Position numbers and translations under genes: made by a program. The notes under the pieces were generated by a model that saw nothing but the letters and a program-made list of their open reading frames with translations, made no database searches and was not told the DNA's origin. This document shows, in pieces, positions 24,802 to 33,277 of a stretch of DNA of 64,000 bases. Position 1 is the stretch's first letter. Every line of letters starts with the position of its first letter. This DNA is from G963668655 sp963668655 (GTDB lineage: Bacteria > Myxococcota_A > SURF-8): NCBI GenBank assembly GCA_963668655.2, contig CAXXPQ010000003.1:434001-498000 (forward strand), in the 5' to 3' direction.

Positions 24802-25332
24802 TTGAAGGCAAGTACATACTATTGCATAATGGCGGCCTTCGGATTCATCGGTGTGGCGGTCTCCATCTTGTTTAGTATTCTCCGTTTGCGTAGTGATTTC
24901 TGGCCAAATTTATCTCTTGAAGTTTTCGAAGGAAGGATGGACGAAGATGGCATCACTAGGGACAGCAATGAGCCCGACGGGATCTATGTCAAGATAGTCA
25001 ATACCCGTCCTCGCATTGTGACTTTATACAAATGGGGATTCGAACAAGTGACCGGATATGAAAAAACTAAGAAACGTCCGGAGTTTCCAGGGAAATTCAA
25101 TTCTAGTAATATAACCTTACATGATGGAGACATGGTTTTTGGTGTTCTTGAAATGCAAGGACTCCTTAAAACACTATGTAAAACAGATTATAAAAATCAA
25201 AATAATTTTAAAATTCAGGCCTATGCTGAAGACACAAGAGGAAAAAGGTATAAACAGGAAGGCCACTTTGAGTTCAGAACAAAGGATCATCTTGCAAGGA
25301 TTGGGATAAAAACAGTTTCTCAAGTCTCGTAG
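24802..25332 (+). CDS. AT-rich orphan gene: membrane-anchored protein of unknown function (TTG start)
   Basis: The frame begins with TTG 24802, with AAGGAG ten bases upstream, and encodes 176 residues. A single N-terminal hydrophobic segment (YYCIMAAFGFIGVAVSILFSIL) is followed by a soluble domain with alternating beta-type strands (DGIYVKIVNTRPRIVTLYKWGFE; DMVFGVLEMQGL). Codon choice is clearly AT-richer (AAA, ATA, TTA) than every neighbour, which points to recent acquisition. The domain is reminiscent of small envelope-anchored proteins of accessory islands but I do not recognise the family. Confidence 0.7.
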   Translation: MKASTYYCIMAAFGFIGVAVSILFSILRLRSDFWPNLSLEVFEGRMDEDGITRDSNEPDGIYVKIVNTRPRIVTLYKWGFEQVTGYEKTKKRPEFPGKFNSSNITLHDGDMVFGVLEMQGLLKTLCKTDYKNQNNFKIQAYAEDTRGKRYKQEGHFEFRTKDHLARIGIKTVSQVS

Positions 25333-25703
25333 GACGAGCAACTGTCTTACCCATCCATACCTACCGGCCATCGGCGATTGGGCTTACGAGCAATTCCGTC
25401 CATGCCTTGGCCAGACCGTAGGCCATCTGAATAATCATCCAGAACTCGGGCGTCGTCTTCAGTAGCGCAGATCGGATCCTTTGGACCCGACAATCCAAGC
25501 AAGGCCGAACGAAATCGCCTGACATTGACGTTCTTAGGCAACACTTCCGCGCCCTCATGGCAACCGGGGCGCCACCGAAGGAACGAATCACATGTACCTC
25601 TTGTTCCCATTATACGGATCCACGGCAATCGTGCAATGAAATGTCACGAAAACGCCCGGACGGAATGGGATCCCCATCCATCGTAGAATAGCAAGAAATG
25701 TAA
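25333..25703. other. Gap with probable decayed coding remnant on the minus strand
   Basis: Two overlapping minus frames (25347-25628 and 25361-25591) each contain protein-like text: NVNVRRFRSALLGLSGPK in one and ALLKTTPEFWMIIQMAYGLA in the other. They read like one frameshifted C-terminus, but no family is recognised and no ribosome site is present. I do not call a gene. Confidence 0.35.
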
Positions 25704-25732
25704 AGTATAGAAGACTTTTTGTGATCTATACT
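25704..25732 (+). promoter_or_regulatory. Candidate operator: inverted repeat AGTATAG/CTATACT
   Basis: The 7-bp arms AGTATAG (25704-25710) and CTATACT (25726-25732) are separated by 15 bases. The right arm touches the -35 box of the XRE gene promoter, the usual place for autorepression by a dimeric Cro/CI-type protein. Confidence 0.6.
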
Positions 25733-25759
25733 TGACATGAAGATTCCATGATTTAGAAT
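25732..25759 (+). promoter_or_regulatory. Promoter of the XRE cassette, probably leaderless
   Basis: TTGACA at 25732-25737 and TAGAAT at 25754-25759 are 16 bases apart. The start codon is only six bases after the -10 box, so transcription should begin at or next to the ATG. Confidence 0.7.
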
Positions 25760-25765
25760 GTTCCT

Positions 25766-25993
25766 ATGAACAGATTAAAAAACCGATTGAAAATCGAACG
25801 GGTGGCGAATGGCGATTTGACCCAGCAGGAACTGGCCCATCGGGTCGGGTGTTCGAGACAGACCATTCACTCGATTGAAACCTCGAAATTCGTGCCGTCG
25901 GTCGCGTTGGCCCTGCGCATCGCCCGAGTCCTTGGGATCAAGGTCGAAACCATCTTTCAAATCGAGGAATACAAGGAGAATCCGGATGTCTGA
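25766..25993 (+). CDS. XRE (Cro/CI)-type helix-turn-helix regulator
   Basis: A 75-residue single-domain regulator. The HTH is clear: LTQQELAHRVGCSRQTIHSIETSKFVPSVALALRIARVLG, with QQELAHRVG as helix 2 and SRQTIHSIE as recognition helix. No Shine-Dalgarno can exist if the transcript is leaderless. The short C-terminal VETIFQIEEYKEN may dimerise. It overlaps the following small membrane-protein gene by eight bases; two-gene HTH plus small membrane protein cassettes are common in bacteria. The inverted repeat at the promoter suggests autoregulation. Confidence 0.9.
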   Translation: MNRLKNRLKIERVANGDLTQQELAHRVGCSRQTIHSIETSKFVPSVALALRIARVLGIKVETIFQIEEYKENPDV

Positions 25994-26270
25994 AACCAAT
26001 ATTCTGCGTCTGATCGTTTTCTGCGTAGTCGGTTTCTACCTGCTGATGTCCTGGCTCGATAGGAAGGATATCAAGGACGAACGCAGCATTCAGATTCATC
26101 TTCGCGCGACGGAACTCACACAAAAAATCTCTTCGCTTATCATCGTCGGATTTGGCCTGGCCTACCTGTGGCGTCCCAAAATGGATGTGATCTTCCTGAT
26201 CGTGGCCATGGTGGCCTGCTGGCTGGTATCGTACCCACTCGGGAAAATCTATCTTTCAAGAAAAATCTGA
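25986..26270 (+). CDS. Small multi-pass membrane protein paired with XRE regulator
   Basis: ATG 25986 lies within the end of the regulator gene (preceded by AAGGAGAATCCGG); a longer upstream frame is a shadow. The 94-residue product has three hydrophobic segments (NILRLIVFCVVGFYLLMSWL, SSLIIVGFGLAYLW, DVIFLIVAMVACWLVSYPLG) and a charged loop, RKDIKDERSIQIHLRATELTQK, after the first. Its role is unknown; the overlap implies that the two proteins are made together and that the regulator controls it. Confidence 0.75.
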   Translation: MSETNILRLIVFCVVGFYLLMSWLDRKDIKDERSIQIHLRATELTQKISSLIIVGFGLAYLWRPKMDVIFLIVAMVACWLVSYPLGKIYLSRKI

Positions 26271-26308
26271 CGGAAAGCGCCCGGGTCGGATCCTCTCCGT
26301 AACTTCCC

Positions 26309-27361
26309 CTAAAACCGGGCGCGGTGAAATTCGGTGACGCCGAAGAAATTCTCGATCTTGTGCGTTTTTCCCGCGTCGTCCACGGCCTCGCCGGAAAACG
26401 TGCCGTAGGGCTGGTGATAGTCGGACGCGATCAATCCCGCGTTGATGACGCCCGCCCGCTCGCCTTCCGGACGGAAATCCACCCGGCAACGCCTGTCTTC
26501 CGTTTCAATGCGCCAGGGTTCCATCAGATTCCGCTCGTTAAAGGTAAAACGCGCCGCCTGGAACATGGACAGATCTTTTTCCGCCCACAGTCCGTTTTCG
26601 TTGTTGTCCGTGTCGTCCCGGATGACGTTGTGCGTGAGATTCAGCCCCACCACACGGCCCGCTTCGTCGAAGCCCGCGCAGGAAGCCCAGGTCCAGGCCA
26701 TGCGATAGGGATAGAAAGCCTTGTGCACGTCGATGAGCACCAGATGCCGCGTGGGATCCAGTTCGATCTCGCGATCGCCCACCGTCACGCGACCCGCTGC
26801 GGGACAGGCCATCTTGTGGGAATAGGCCGGGCGGTTCTCCGCCAGTTTCAGCACCACCACCAACGGCTGCAACCGGCTCAGGTCGGCCAGAAACTCCAGA
26901 TCCGCCGCGATTCCGGGCCGTCCGCGCCGAGCGTTCACCTTCACCATGGCCGTATGCCGGTTTTCCTTCAGGTGGTTGTGGATGCCGATGGAATAGCCGG
27001 GGGCCTTGAAGGAACAGTGCTCGTCCCACAGAGCGTCGGCCAGCTTGGCGCGAAACGGCGGGCACTCGCGGTGATGCTCCACCATCTCGCCCGTCTCTCG
27101 ATCCACGAAATAGCAGAACGAGGTGTGCAGGTAATGCGAGTTGAAGACCACGAAGGTCAAAAGAAATTCCGGGCCGAAAATGGCGAAATGCTGCCACTCC
27201 TTCAGCCGGAAACGATTTAAAAGTTTCGAGCCCGTTTCTCCGATCCCGAAAACATCCGCTTCCATGGGATTGACGATTTCGAAAGGCGTCTCGAAATGCC
27301 CGAACGCCCGGACGCGGCCGTCTTCCACCATCCGTTCGGGAGTTGTCTGCATCGTTCTCAT
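26309..27361 (-). CDS. DUF2804 family protein (copy 1)
   Basis: ATG 27361 is chosen because AGGAGGG lies about nine bases upstream. The 350-residue protein reads as DUF2804: FGHFETPFEIVNPMEADVFG, NRFRLKEWQHFAIFGPEFLLTFVVF, a long central beta-rich part and a C-terminal YHQPYGTFSGEAVDDAGKTH-KIENFFGVTEFHRARF. The fold is predicted to be a lipocalin-like beta sandwich, and the biochemical role is not established. HAF-YPYRMAWTWASCAGFDE and VGLNLTHN are conserved with its neighbour upstream. It lies 25 bases after the second DUF2804 gene, so they form one transcript. Confidence 0.85.
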   Translation of the reverse strand: MRTMQTTPERMVEDGRVRAFGHFETPFEIVNPMEADVFGIGETGSKLLNRFRLKEWQHFAIFGPEFLLTFVVFNSHYLHTSFCYFVDRETGEMVEHHRECPPFRAKLADALWDEHCSFKAPGYSIGIHNHLKENRHTAMVKVNARRGRPGIAADLEFLADLSRLQPLVVVLKLAENRPAYSHKMACPAAGRVTVGDREIELDPTRHLVLIDVHKAFYPYRMAWTWASCAGFDEAGRVVGLNLTHNVIRDDTDNNENGLWAEKDLSMFQAARFTFNERNLMEPWRIETEDRRCRVDFRPEGERAGVINAGLIASDYHQPYGTFSGEAVDDAGKTHKIENFFGVTEFHRARF

Positions 27362-27386
27362 GTCTTCATCCCTCCTGTTCGTTCCT

Positions 27387-28424
27387 TCAGAATCGGGCGT
27401 CCATACGCTCCAGCGCGCCGAAAGCGCCCTCGATGATGTGCCGGTTCCCCTGCCCGTCCACGATCTCGCCATCGTATCGCCCGAAATACTGTTCGTAATC
27501 CATCCGAATCAGTTGAAAATTCCGCTTTTCCGCCTTGGAGCCTTCCGCCGAGAAACGCACGTTCACGCGCCCATCGGGCGTCTCGATGCGATAATCCCCC
27601 CGTCCGGACAAAGCCGCGATGACGGGCGGGTCCAGAAGTTCCATTTTTCCGTCCACCCAAAGAGCATCCTCACCCGGCTCTCCCTCGGGCGTCATCTGGT
27701 CCACCACGTTCAACATGATTTCCCGGCCGTCCTTCGTCAGAACCGTGAAACAGCCCCATTTCCACTTCGAGCGATACGGATAGAATGTCTTTTGTTCGTC
27801 CAGATTCCCCAGGTCGCGTTCGGGATCGAAGACGTATTCCAGTCCGCCGATACGCACCACGCCTTCCAGCCGCAGGGGGGATTTGTGCGTGTAGGTGTGG
27901 TGGTCCGGAGCAATCGGCAGGCTGACCACCAGCGGATCCACCCGCCGCCAGTCCTGGTGACAGACGAGATCGATGAAGAGCGCGGGATTCTTTCGGCCGG
28001 CCTTGACCTCGCTACGGATCCGATGCCGATTCCGTTCCAGATCGTGCTCGAACCGCAAAAACCGCCGCCCGCCGCCGCAACGGCTTTCGCTGTTCCACAA
28101 CGTTTCCGGAAGCCGCGCCCGAAGCGGCCAATCGACGATCAGCCATTCCTGTTTGCGGCGCGTCTCCCGGTCGTACAGATACACCGTTCCGCTGGCCGCG
28201 TACTTGGCATTCTGGATGATGATGCCGCCGAAGAGCTTTTCGTGGTTGACACCGTAGCCCACCCATTCCTTCAGCCGCAGCCAGCGCAGCATCCTTCCTC
28301 GACGTCCGCCCATGTTGTCCGCGTCCAGAAGGTTCGCGCGGCGAAAGGGCGTCTTGAAGAAGCCGGTCTGGATCCGTCCCGCCTCGACCAGCGCCGGAGG
28401 CGTCTCCCGAATCGTTTCCGTCAT
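27387..28424 (-). CDS. DUF2804 family protein (copy 2)
   Basis: The start at ATG 28424 follows GGGAGGTCAGGC; 345 residues. It aligns along its whole length with the downstream copy: FFKTPFRRANLLDADNMG, LRLKEWVGYGVNHEKLFGGIIIQ, KTFYPYRSKWKWGCFTVL, IMLNVVDQ and QYFGRYDGEIVDGQGNRHII-EGAFGALERMDARF, but identity is low, indicating an old duplication. Both end in a similar E-x-F/H-ARF motif. Function unknown; no signal peptide, so cytoplasmic. Confidence 0.85.
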   Translation of the reverse strand: MTETIRETPPALVEAGRIQTGFFKTPFRRANLLDADNMGGRRGRMLRWLRLKEWVGYGVNHEKLFGGIIIQNAKYAASGTVYLYDRETRRKQEWLIVDWPLRARLPETLWNSESRCGGGRRFLRFEHDLERNRHRIRSEVKAGRKNPALFIDLVCHQDWRRVDPLVVSLPIAPDHHTYTHKSPLRLEGVVRIGGLEYVFDPERDLGNLDEQKTFYPYRSKWKWGCFTVLTKDGREIMLNVVDQMTPEGEPGEDALWVDGKMELLDPPVIAALSGRGDYRIETPDGRVNVRFSAEGSKAEKRNFQLIRMDYEQYFGRYDGEIVDGQGNRHIIEGAFGALERMDARF

Positions 28425-28624
28425 GCCTGACCTCCCGTTTTTTCCTGTCCGTTTCGAGTCATCGCACGAATTCGCGAATAGGCCGACCCTAGGACAAAAG
28501 CGGGCGAGAGGCAAGAGAAAGCGAAATTGGCTTGAAAATTTCCTCCGGGAATGTCAAACTGAATGTAATTTGGGGAATTCGTTATAGGAATCGTTTTCCG
28601 TCGTCCGGACACAGGGGGCCTCCG

Positions 28625-29653
28625 ATGTATCGCAAGGTGAAGAATCAGCGCCGCTACAGGCACATCGAGTATTCCATACCCGTTATCCTGACCACCTCCG
28701 GAGGCGTGCAGAAACTCGTAACCCACAATATCAGCCGCCATGGAGCCTTCGTACTCACCGACAGCCCCATCGCCCTGCGCCAGCTCGCCAACCTGGAATT
28801 CCAGCTTCCGGGCGGCGTACGGGTAAATGTCATGGGGCGGGTGGCCCGCCTGGTGATGCCGGACGATTCCGCCCCCACGGGACCGGGAATGGGCGTGGAC
28901 TTCTTTTCCCTGACGAACAACGCCAAAAAAATCTGGAACGATTTCTGCCTGGAGCTTGAAAACGCGCGCTCGGAAGAAGAAGACGATCCGATGACCCCGG
29001 ACGCCACGCTGAAAGCGAAACCCATCCGGCGGAAGTCGCCCCGCTACATTCTGTCCTTTCTCGTGCGCATGCGCGACAAGGATCGCATGCGCGAGTTCTA
29101 TACGCGCAATATCAGCCGGGGCGGCATGTTTCTGAACACGCCGCTGTTGCGCAATGAAGGCGAGGATCTGGAAGTTCTGCTGATCCATCCCGACACCCAT
29201 CAGGAATACCCTATTCTTTCCCGGGTCATTCGCGTGGAATCCGGCCCGCCCGCCGAGCACGAAGGCATGGGCGTGGAGTTTCTGGGACTGGATGAGAACA
29301 CGAAATCCAGAATCCAGGAATTCATCGAAACCGGCATACGAGGCCAGTCCGACGACGAGGAATCGGACCGGGAGCTGATGGAACTTCTGGAAAAGGCCGT
29401 ACAGTTGGATCCCGATTCGCCCCGCACGCGCACCGCGTTCGGAAAGACGTTGCTCGTCGTTCAGGAAGATCCCCTGGCGGCGGTGAAACATCTGGAACAC
29501 GCCATCGCCATCGACCCGGACTATCTTCCGGCCCATCAATGCCTGCCGCTGGCCTACGCGCTTCTGGGAGAAAACGACAAGGCCATGGAACAGATCCGAA
29601 CCATCCGAAGGCTTCAGCATTCCATGAAACGGGAAGCGGACGGAGCCCTTTGA
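28625..29653 (+). CDS. Double-PilZ domain protein with C-terminal TPR
   Basis: Start ATG 28625 (AGGGGGCC upstream). A 342-residue protein with two PilZ-like domains: the first (about 8-115) has NISRHGAF but lacks an exact RxxxR; the second (about 130-240) has RKSPR and NISRGGMF, the two c-di-GMP contact motifs. A TPR-like helical tail follows (ELMELLEKAVQLDPDSPRTR and beyond to the end). It probably binds c-di-GMP through the second domain and relays to a partner, for instance in motility or development. It precedes methylmalonyl-CoA epimerase by 23 bases. Confidence 0.88.
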   Translation: MYRKVKNQRRYRHIEYSIPVILTTSGGVQKLVTHNISRHGAFVLTDSPIALRQLANLEFQLPGGVRVNVMGRVARLVMPDDSAPTGPGMGVDFFSLTNNAKKIWNDFCLELENARSEEEDDPMTPDATLKAKPIRRKSPRYILSFLVRMRDKDRMREFYTRNISRGGMFLNTPLLRNEGEDLEVLLIHPDTHQEYPILSRVIRVESGPPAEHEGMGVEFLGLDENTKSRIQEFIETGIRGQSDDEESDRELMELLEKAVQLDPDSPRTRTAFGKTLLVVQEDPLAAVKHLEHAIAIDPDYLPAHQCLPLAYALLGENDKAMEQIRTIRRLQHSMKREADGAL

Positions 29654-29676
29654 CAACCACGGGGAGAATGTCGCCA

Positions 29677-30081
29677 ATGATCCGGAAAATCGACCATATC
29701 GCCATCGGCGTGAACGACCTGGACCGGGCCGTCGCTTTCTATCGGGATACGCTGTCCCTGCCGGCTTCCGAACCGGAGGTGGTGGCCTCGCAGAACGTGC
29801 GCGTCGTCATGGTTCAGGTGGGAGAAGTGAAAATCGAACTGATGGAACCCATCTCCGAAGACTCGCCGCTGTTCAAAAGCATGGCCAAACGCGGCGAAGG
29901 CATCCAGCACATCTGTTTCGGCGTTGCGGATATCGATGAAGCCATGGACGGCATGAAACGGGCGGACGTGAAAACCCTTCAGAATGCCCCCATCGAGGGA
30001 GCCCACGACACCCTGGCCTTTTTCCTGCATCCCAAGGCCGCCAACGGCGTGCTGCTGGAGTTCAATCAGAAAAAGAAATAG
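29677..30081 (+). CDS. mce: Methylmalonyl-CoA epimerase
   Basis: A 134-residue VOC-fold protein. It starts MIRKIDHIAIGVNDLDRAVAFYRDTL (metal ligand H7) and continues through VGEVKIELMEPISEDSPLFK, GIQHICFGV (second His), then FFLHPKAANGVLLEFNQ (metal-binding Glu). Epimerases of this family interconvert the (R)- and (S)-methylmalonyl-CoA in propionyl-CoA oxidation or in the reverse direction. ATG 29677 has GGGGAGA about nine bases upstream; an alternative ATG at 29668 lies three codons before it. No mutase or carboxylase gene is adjacent, but succinyl-CoA synthetase in this window is the next enzyme. Confidence 0.9.
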   Translation: MIRKIDHIAIGVNDLDRAVAFYRDTLSLPASEPEVVASQNVRVVMVQVGEVKIELMEPISEDSPLFKSMAKRGEGIQHICFGVADIDEAMDGMKRADVKTLQNAPIEGAHDTLAFFLHPKAANGVLLEFNQKKK

Positions 30082-30105
30082 ACGCTTCGCACCGAAGGGC
30101 CGTCC

Positions 30106-31110
30106 CTACCAGCGCATGAGCGCCGAGATCCAGGAGAAGCCCGCGCCGTAGGCCAGCAGGCAGACCAGGTATCCGGCCTTGACGCGCCCGTCCCGCACGG
30201 CGGCGTCGATGGCGATGGGCACTGAGGCGGCAGCCGTATTTCCCGTGTGCTGGATGGTCAGCATCACCTTCGACATGGGCAGGTCCAGAGCCTTCGCCCC
30301 GGCCTCGATGATCCGCAGGTTGGACTGGTGAGGAATCAGCAGATCCAGGTTCTCCGGCACCATCTGCTCTTCGGCCAGTACGCGCTCCACGCCCACGGAA
30401 AGCACCTGGCTGGCGTATCCGGCCACGGCCTTGCCGTCCATCACCAGTTTGTCCTGCCCGTGCTCGATGTCCGGCCGATACGGCAGGGTGGATCCGCCCA
30501 CGGGGACGTACAGCCGATCGTAGCTATCGCCCTGGGAGCCCGCCACGGCGCGCAGGAAACCACGGCCGGGATCGTCGGAGGCCGAGAGCACCACCGCCCC
30601 CGCGCCGTCTCCGAAAAGCAGCGCCGTGCCCTTGTTCGCTCCGTTGATGAACGTGGAACATTTGTCCGCGCCGATCACGAGAATGTGCTGATACCTGCCC
30701 GCCATGATGTAGTAACAGGCGGCTTCGAAGGCCTCGGTCCACCCGGAACAGTCCTTGCCGAAGTCATAGGCCGGGACGCTGTGCAGTTTGAGTTTCGTGG
30801 CCACCAGGGGAGCCGTTTTCGGAATCTTGTAATCCGGCGTCGAAGTCGCCAGCAACACCAGGTCGATGTCGTCCGGGTGAATCCCCGCGTCGGAAATGGC
30901 CCGCATTCCGGCCTGGACGGCCAGATCGCTGGTGGTTTCCTCCTCGGCCAGACGCCGCTCCAGGATACCGGTCTTCGTTACGATCTCATCGCCGGAAACC
31001 CGGTACTCGTCCCCGCCGCGATTGCGGAACACCCAGGTTTCCAGATCCTTGTTCGTCAGTTTTTTATTCGGAAGGTAACTGCCGGTTCCCGTAATGATTG
31101 CATTTGGCAT
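30106..31110 (-). CDS. Beta-ketoacyl-ACP synthase III (FabH-type)
   Basis: A 334-residue thiolase-fold enzyme from ATG 31110 (GGAGACTCGA before it). The Cys-His-Asn triad is present: C121 in YDFGKDCSGW, His in LLIPHQSNLRI and Asn in QHTGNTAAASVP. ATSTPDYKIPKTAPLVA and LFGDGAGAVVLSASDDPGRG fit the FabH pattern. It initiates fatty-acid chains by condensing an acyl-CoA with malonyl-ACP; primer choice is not predictable, and an OleA- or polyketide-type role cannot be excluded because no other fab gene is adjacent. It is convergent with mce. Confidence 0.88.
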   Translation of the reverse strand: MPNAIITGTGSYLPNKKLTNKDLETWVFRNRGGDEYRVSGDEIVTKTGILERRLAEEETTSDLAVQAGMRAISDAGIHPDDIDLVLLATSTPDYKIPKTAPLVATKLKLHSVPAYDFGKDCSGWTEAFEAACYYIMAGRYQHILVIGADKCSTFINGANKGTALLFGDGAGAVVLSASDDPGRGFLRAVAGSQGDSYDRLYVPVGGSTLPYRPDIEHGQDKLVMDGKAVAGYASQVLSVGVERVLAEEQMVPENLDLLIPHQSNLRIIEAGAKALDLPMSKVMLTIQHTGNTAAASVPIAIDAAVRDGRVKAGYLVCLLAYGAGFSWISALMRW

Positions 31111-31262
31111 TCGAGTCTCCGTGGTCCATTCGATCGTAGTATCCTCAACTCGTACTCGGCGGTTCAGCGTTCTTCGAGTTCTACCGTAGCCCGGCGCTTC
31201 TGTCAATCGACTTCAACGGCGCGTGTGCGGCAAATCTCCGCTCACGCGCCGCGCCGATTTCG

Positions 31263-32822
31263 TCAATCCAGAAAATCCTCCCGTTCCAAAGGAAAAACGG
31301 GCAGGATGTCGATGGGAAGATCTTCCATATCCGCCACGGCCCGTTCCAATTCCTCGGGCACCCGGCCATAGCGGGAAAGGAAGGCCTCGAAATCCTCCGT
31401 CTTGCCCGTGGCCTGAAGCCCGGTGAGTTCGTCAAGCAGGCGATCCGCGCCCAGAGCCAGCTTTTCCGGATCCACGCCCAGTTTGCCGTCTTTCAAATAA
31501 ATCGCGCCGAACTCCTTCATGAAGGCGTACTGGATCACGTTGGCCTTGCCGTGCGCCTCGTGCAGCCCGAAACGGATGGAGCGATACAGGCCGGAGAAAT
31601 AGGACGCCCCCACCGTGTGGCGGCTCATCTCCGGAATGCCGAAACGACCGTGGAACTTCATCAATAGCATGAGCGCGCCGGTGTCCGCCTTGGCTTCCTC
31701 GATGGCGGAATAGTGCTTGCCGCAGGCTTCCGAAACGCGGGAACCGTCGGCCCGGTAGGCCGGTCCCAGTCCGTGGCTGATTTCGTGCAGCAAAACGTGG
31801 AAGAAATACGCGTCGAAGGACGTGACCGCCAGATCCTCGGCGGAAAGAACGCGCTTGGCGATGCGCCGCGTGCAGGCGTTGAATTTCGCCTCCATGACGT
31901 TGCGGATCATCACCTGTTTCCAGCCCACCCGGCCGCGCACGCCCGCGTCGTTCGGAAGGTTGAACGCGGAGGTCAGAATGCCCGCGTGCCCCTCCCCGGC
32001 GGTGAGCAGTTCCTCGGCCACGATCATGGGCGCCATGCCTCCCACGGCGGGCCTGGAACCGGACGGCGTGGGAAACGCGGCGGCCAATTCGGGCAGCGCC
32101 TCCTCGATACGCTTCAGGCTGTCGCAGGCCTCCCGGTCCACCACCAGCAGCATGGCCTCATAAAACGCCTTCCAGCCCTTCAGCGTGTCCTCGTAGACCT
32201 CGAAGGGGCCGATGACCACCTCCAGGGGCGTGTCGGTCAGCCGCACCCAGTCGGCATCGGACTCCAGAATGTCCCGCTTGCCTTCAAGGGCGTCCGCCCG
32301 TGTGGAAAGAAACATCGCCAGTCCGTCATGATCCGCCGCCTCCGCGGCCCGGCGCAAAGCCGCCGCCACGGGAGCCAGATCCTCCGCGTAGAACGTGGCG
32401 TACGGAACGGCCGTCAGGCGCTCGCCGTCCCGGCGGATGGTGGTATAGGGCGACGCCAGGGCCTCGCGCTCGTCCGGATGGGCTTCCAGGTAGCGATCGA
32501 ACTCGGCCTCGCCCAGATCCGGCGGATAGACGTTTCTTCCGGGAGAAAGCTCGGGAACGTCCGGCAGGTAGGGCTTGTGATTGTCCAGCGTGTTGTACGG
32601 ACCGTTCAGATAATGGAAGGCGCGGCCCTCCGGCGTTTCGGAATCGATGGCTTCGGCCATCTCCGGAACGCGGTCGTGCATCTGGCGCTGGTACAGGCGG
32701 TCGATTCCCCGCATGGCCTCGCGAATATGGGGCAAGCAGCGCTTCACACCCTCGGTCAAGCCGGAGATGTCGGCATCCAAGGATACGGGTTCCAGCAGGT
32801 TCAGAATTTCCTGGGCTTTCAT
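31263..32822 (-). CDS. M49-like (dipeptidyl-peptidase III-related) zinc metallopeptidase
   Basis: ATG 32822 follows GGAGGATCATA. The 519-residue protein has HVLLHEISHGLGPAYRAD, an HExxH zinc site, and 30 residues later SAIEEAKADTGALMLLMKF, supplying the third ligand Glu. This combination is found in the DPP III-like domain of plant Nudix 3 relatives and their bacterial stand-alone homologues, rather than in classical DPP III, which has HExxGH. An N-terminal helical part (MKAQEILNLLEPVSLD and on) and the lack of a signal peptide suggest a cytosolic peptidase. Substrate unknown. Confidence 0.8.
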   Translation of the reverse strand: MKAQEILNLLEPVSLDADISGLTEGVKRCLPHIREAMRGIDRLYQRQMHDRVPEMAEAIDSETPEGRAFHYLNGPYNTLDNHKPYLPDVPELSPGRNVYPPDLGEAEFDRYLEAHPDEREALASPYTTIRRDGERLTAVPYATFYAEDLAPVAAALRRAAEAADHDGLAMFLSTRADALEGKRDILESDADWVRLTDTPLEVVIGPFEVYEDTLKGWKAFYEAMLLVVDREACDSLKRIEEALPELAAAFPTPSGSRPAVGGMAPMIVAEELLTAGEGHAGILTSAFNLPNDAGVRGRVGWKQVMIRNVMEAKFNACTRRIAKRVLSAEDLAVTSFDAYFFHVLLHEISHGLGPAYRADGSRVSEACGKHYSAIEEAKADTGALMLLMKFHGRFGIPEMSRHTVGASYFSGLYRSIRFGLHEAHGKANVIQYAFMKEFGAIYLKDGKLGVDPEKLALGADRLLDELTGLQATGKTEDFEAFLSRYGRVPEELERAVADMEDLPIDILPVFPLEREDFLD

Positions 32823-33030
32823 TATGATCCTCCGTTTCCGGTTTCGATAAAAGAAAGGCCTCCGGCCACCTGTAACGCATTTTTTATCACAACACAAACG
32901 AGAAAGGCCGAAAAACGCCCGAAAACGCAGAGAGAGCCGAATTTTCACCGGACGCCACACCTTTTTCCTTCCATCTTCCTCGTTTTTAGAGGAAACCGGC
33001 ACGGAATCCTTGAGCATTCCATAAAAAGGG

Positions 33031-33058
33031 TTGACACGAATGAGAGAACCCCCATAAT
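33031..33058 (+). promoter_or_regulatory. Promoter upstream of panD
   Basis: TTGACA (33031-33036) and CATAAT (33053-33058) are 16 bases apart. The predicted transcript start near 33065 leaves a leader of about 190 bases before panD. Confidence 0.65.
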
Positions 33059-33097
33059 ATCAGTAGATTATCGCCGGGATCTTTTTGGACCTGGACG

Positions 33098-33277
33098 ATG
33101 AAAAAGGACGAGGCTTCAAGACAAAGGCCGGACGGCAATCCGAGAATGTGCGATGCCAAACCGGACCAAACGGTCACTCCATTTCATCTCCGCCAAAAGG
33201 GTTTCATTCCGAAACGTACCACGCGGAACGGCACGACGAGCCAGAAAGAGCTTTGGGAATGGAACGCAAAATGCTGA
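33098..33277 (+). CDS. Possible leader ORF overlapping the panD start
   Basis: A 59-codon frame starts at ATG 33098 (MKKDEASRQRPDGNPRMC...) and ends with TGA at 33275-33277, inside the first codons of panD in another frame. It is basic, has no recognised domain and a weak ribosome site. Because it fills the long panD leader and its stop sits beyond the panD start, ribosomes finishing it could affect panD initiation. It could equally be chance. Confidence 0.3.
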   Translation: MKKDEASRQRPDGNPRMCDAKPDQTVTPFHLRQKGFIPKRTTRNGTTSQKELWEWNAKC

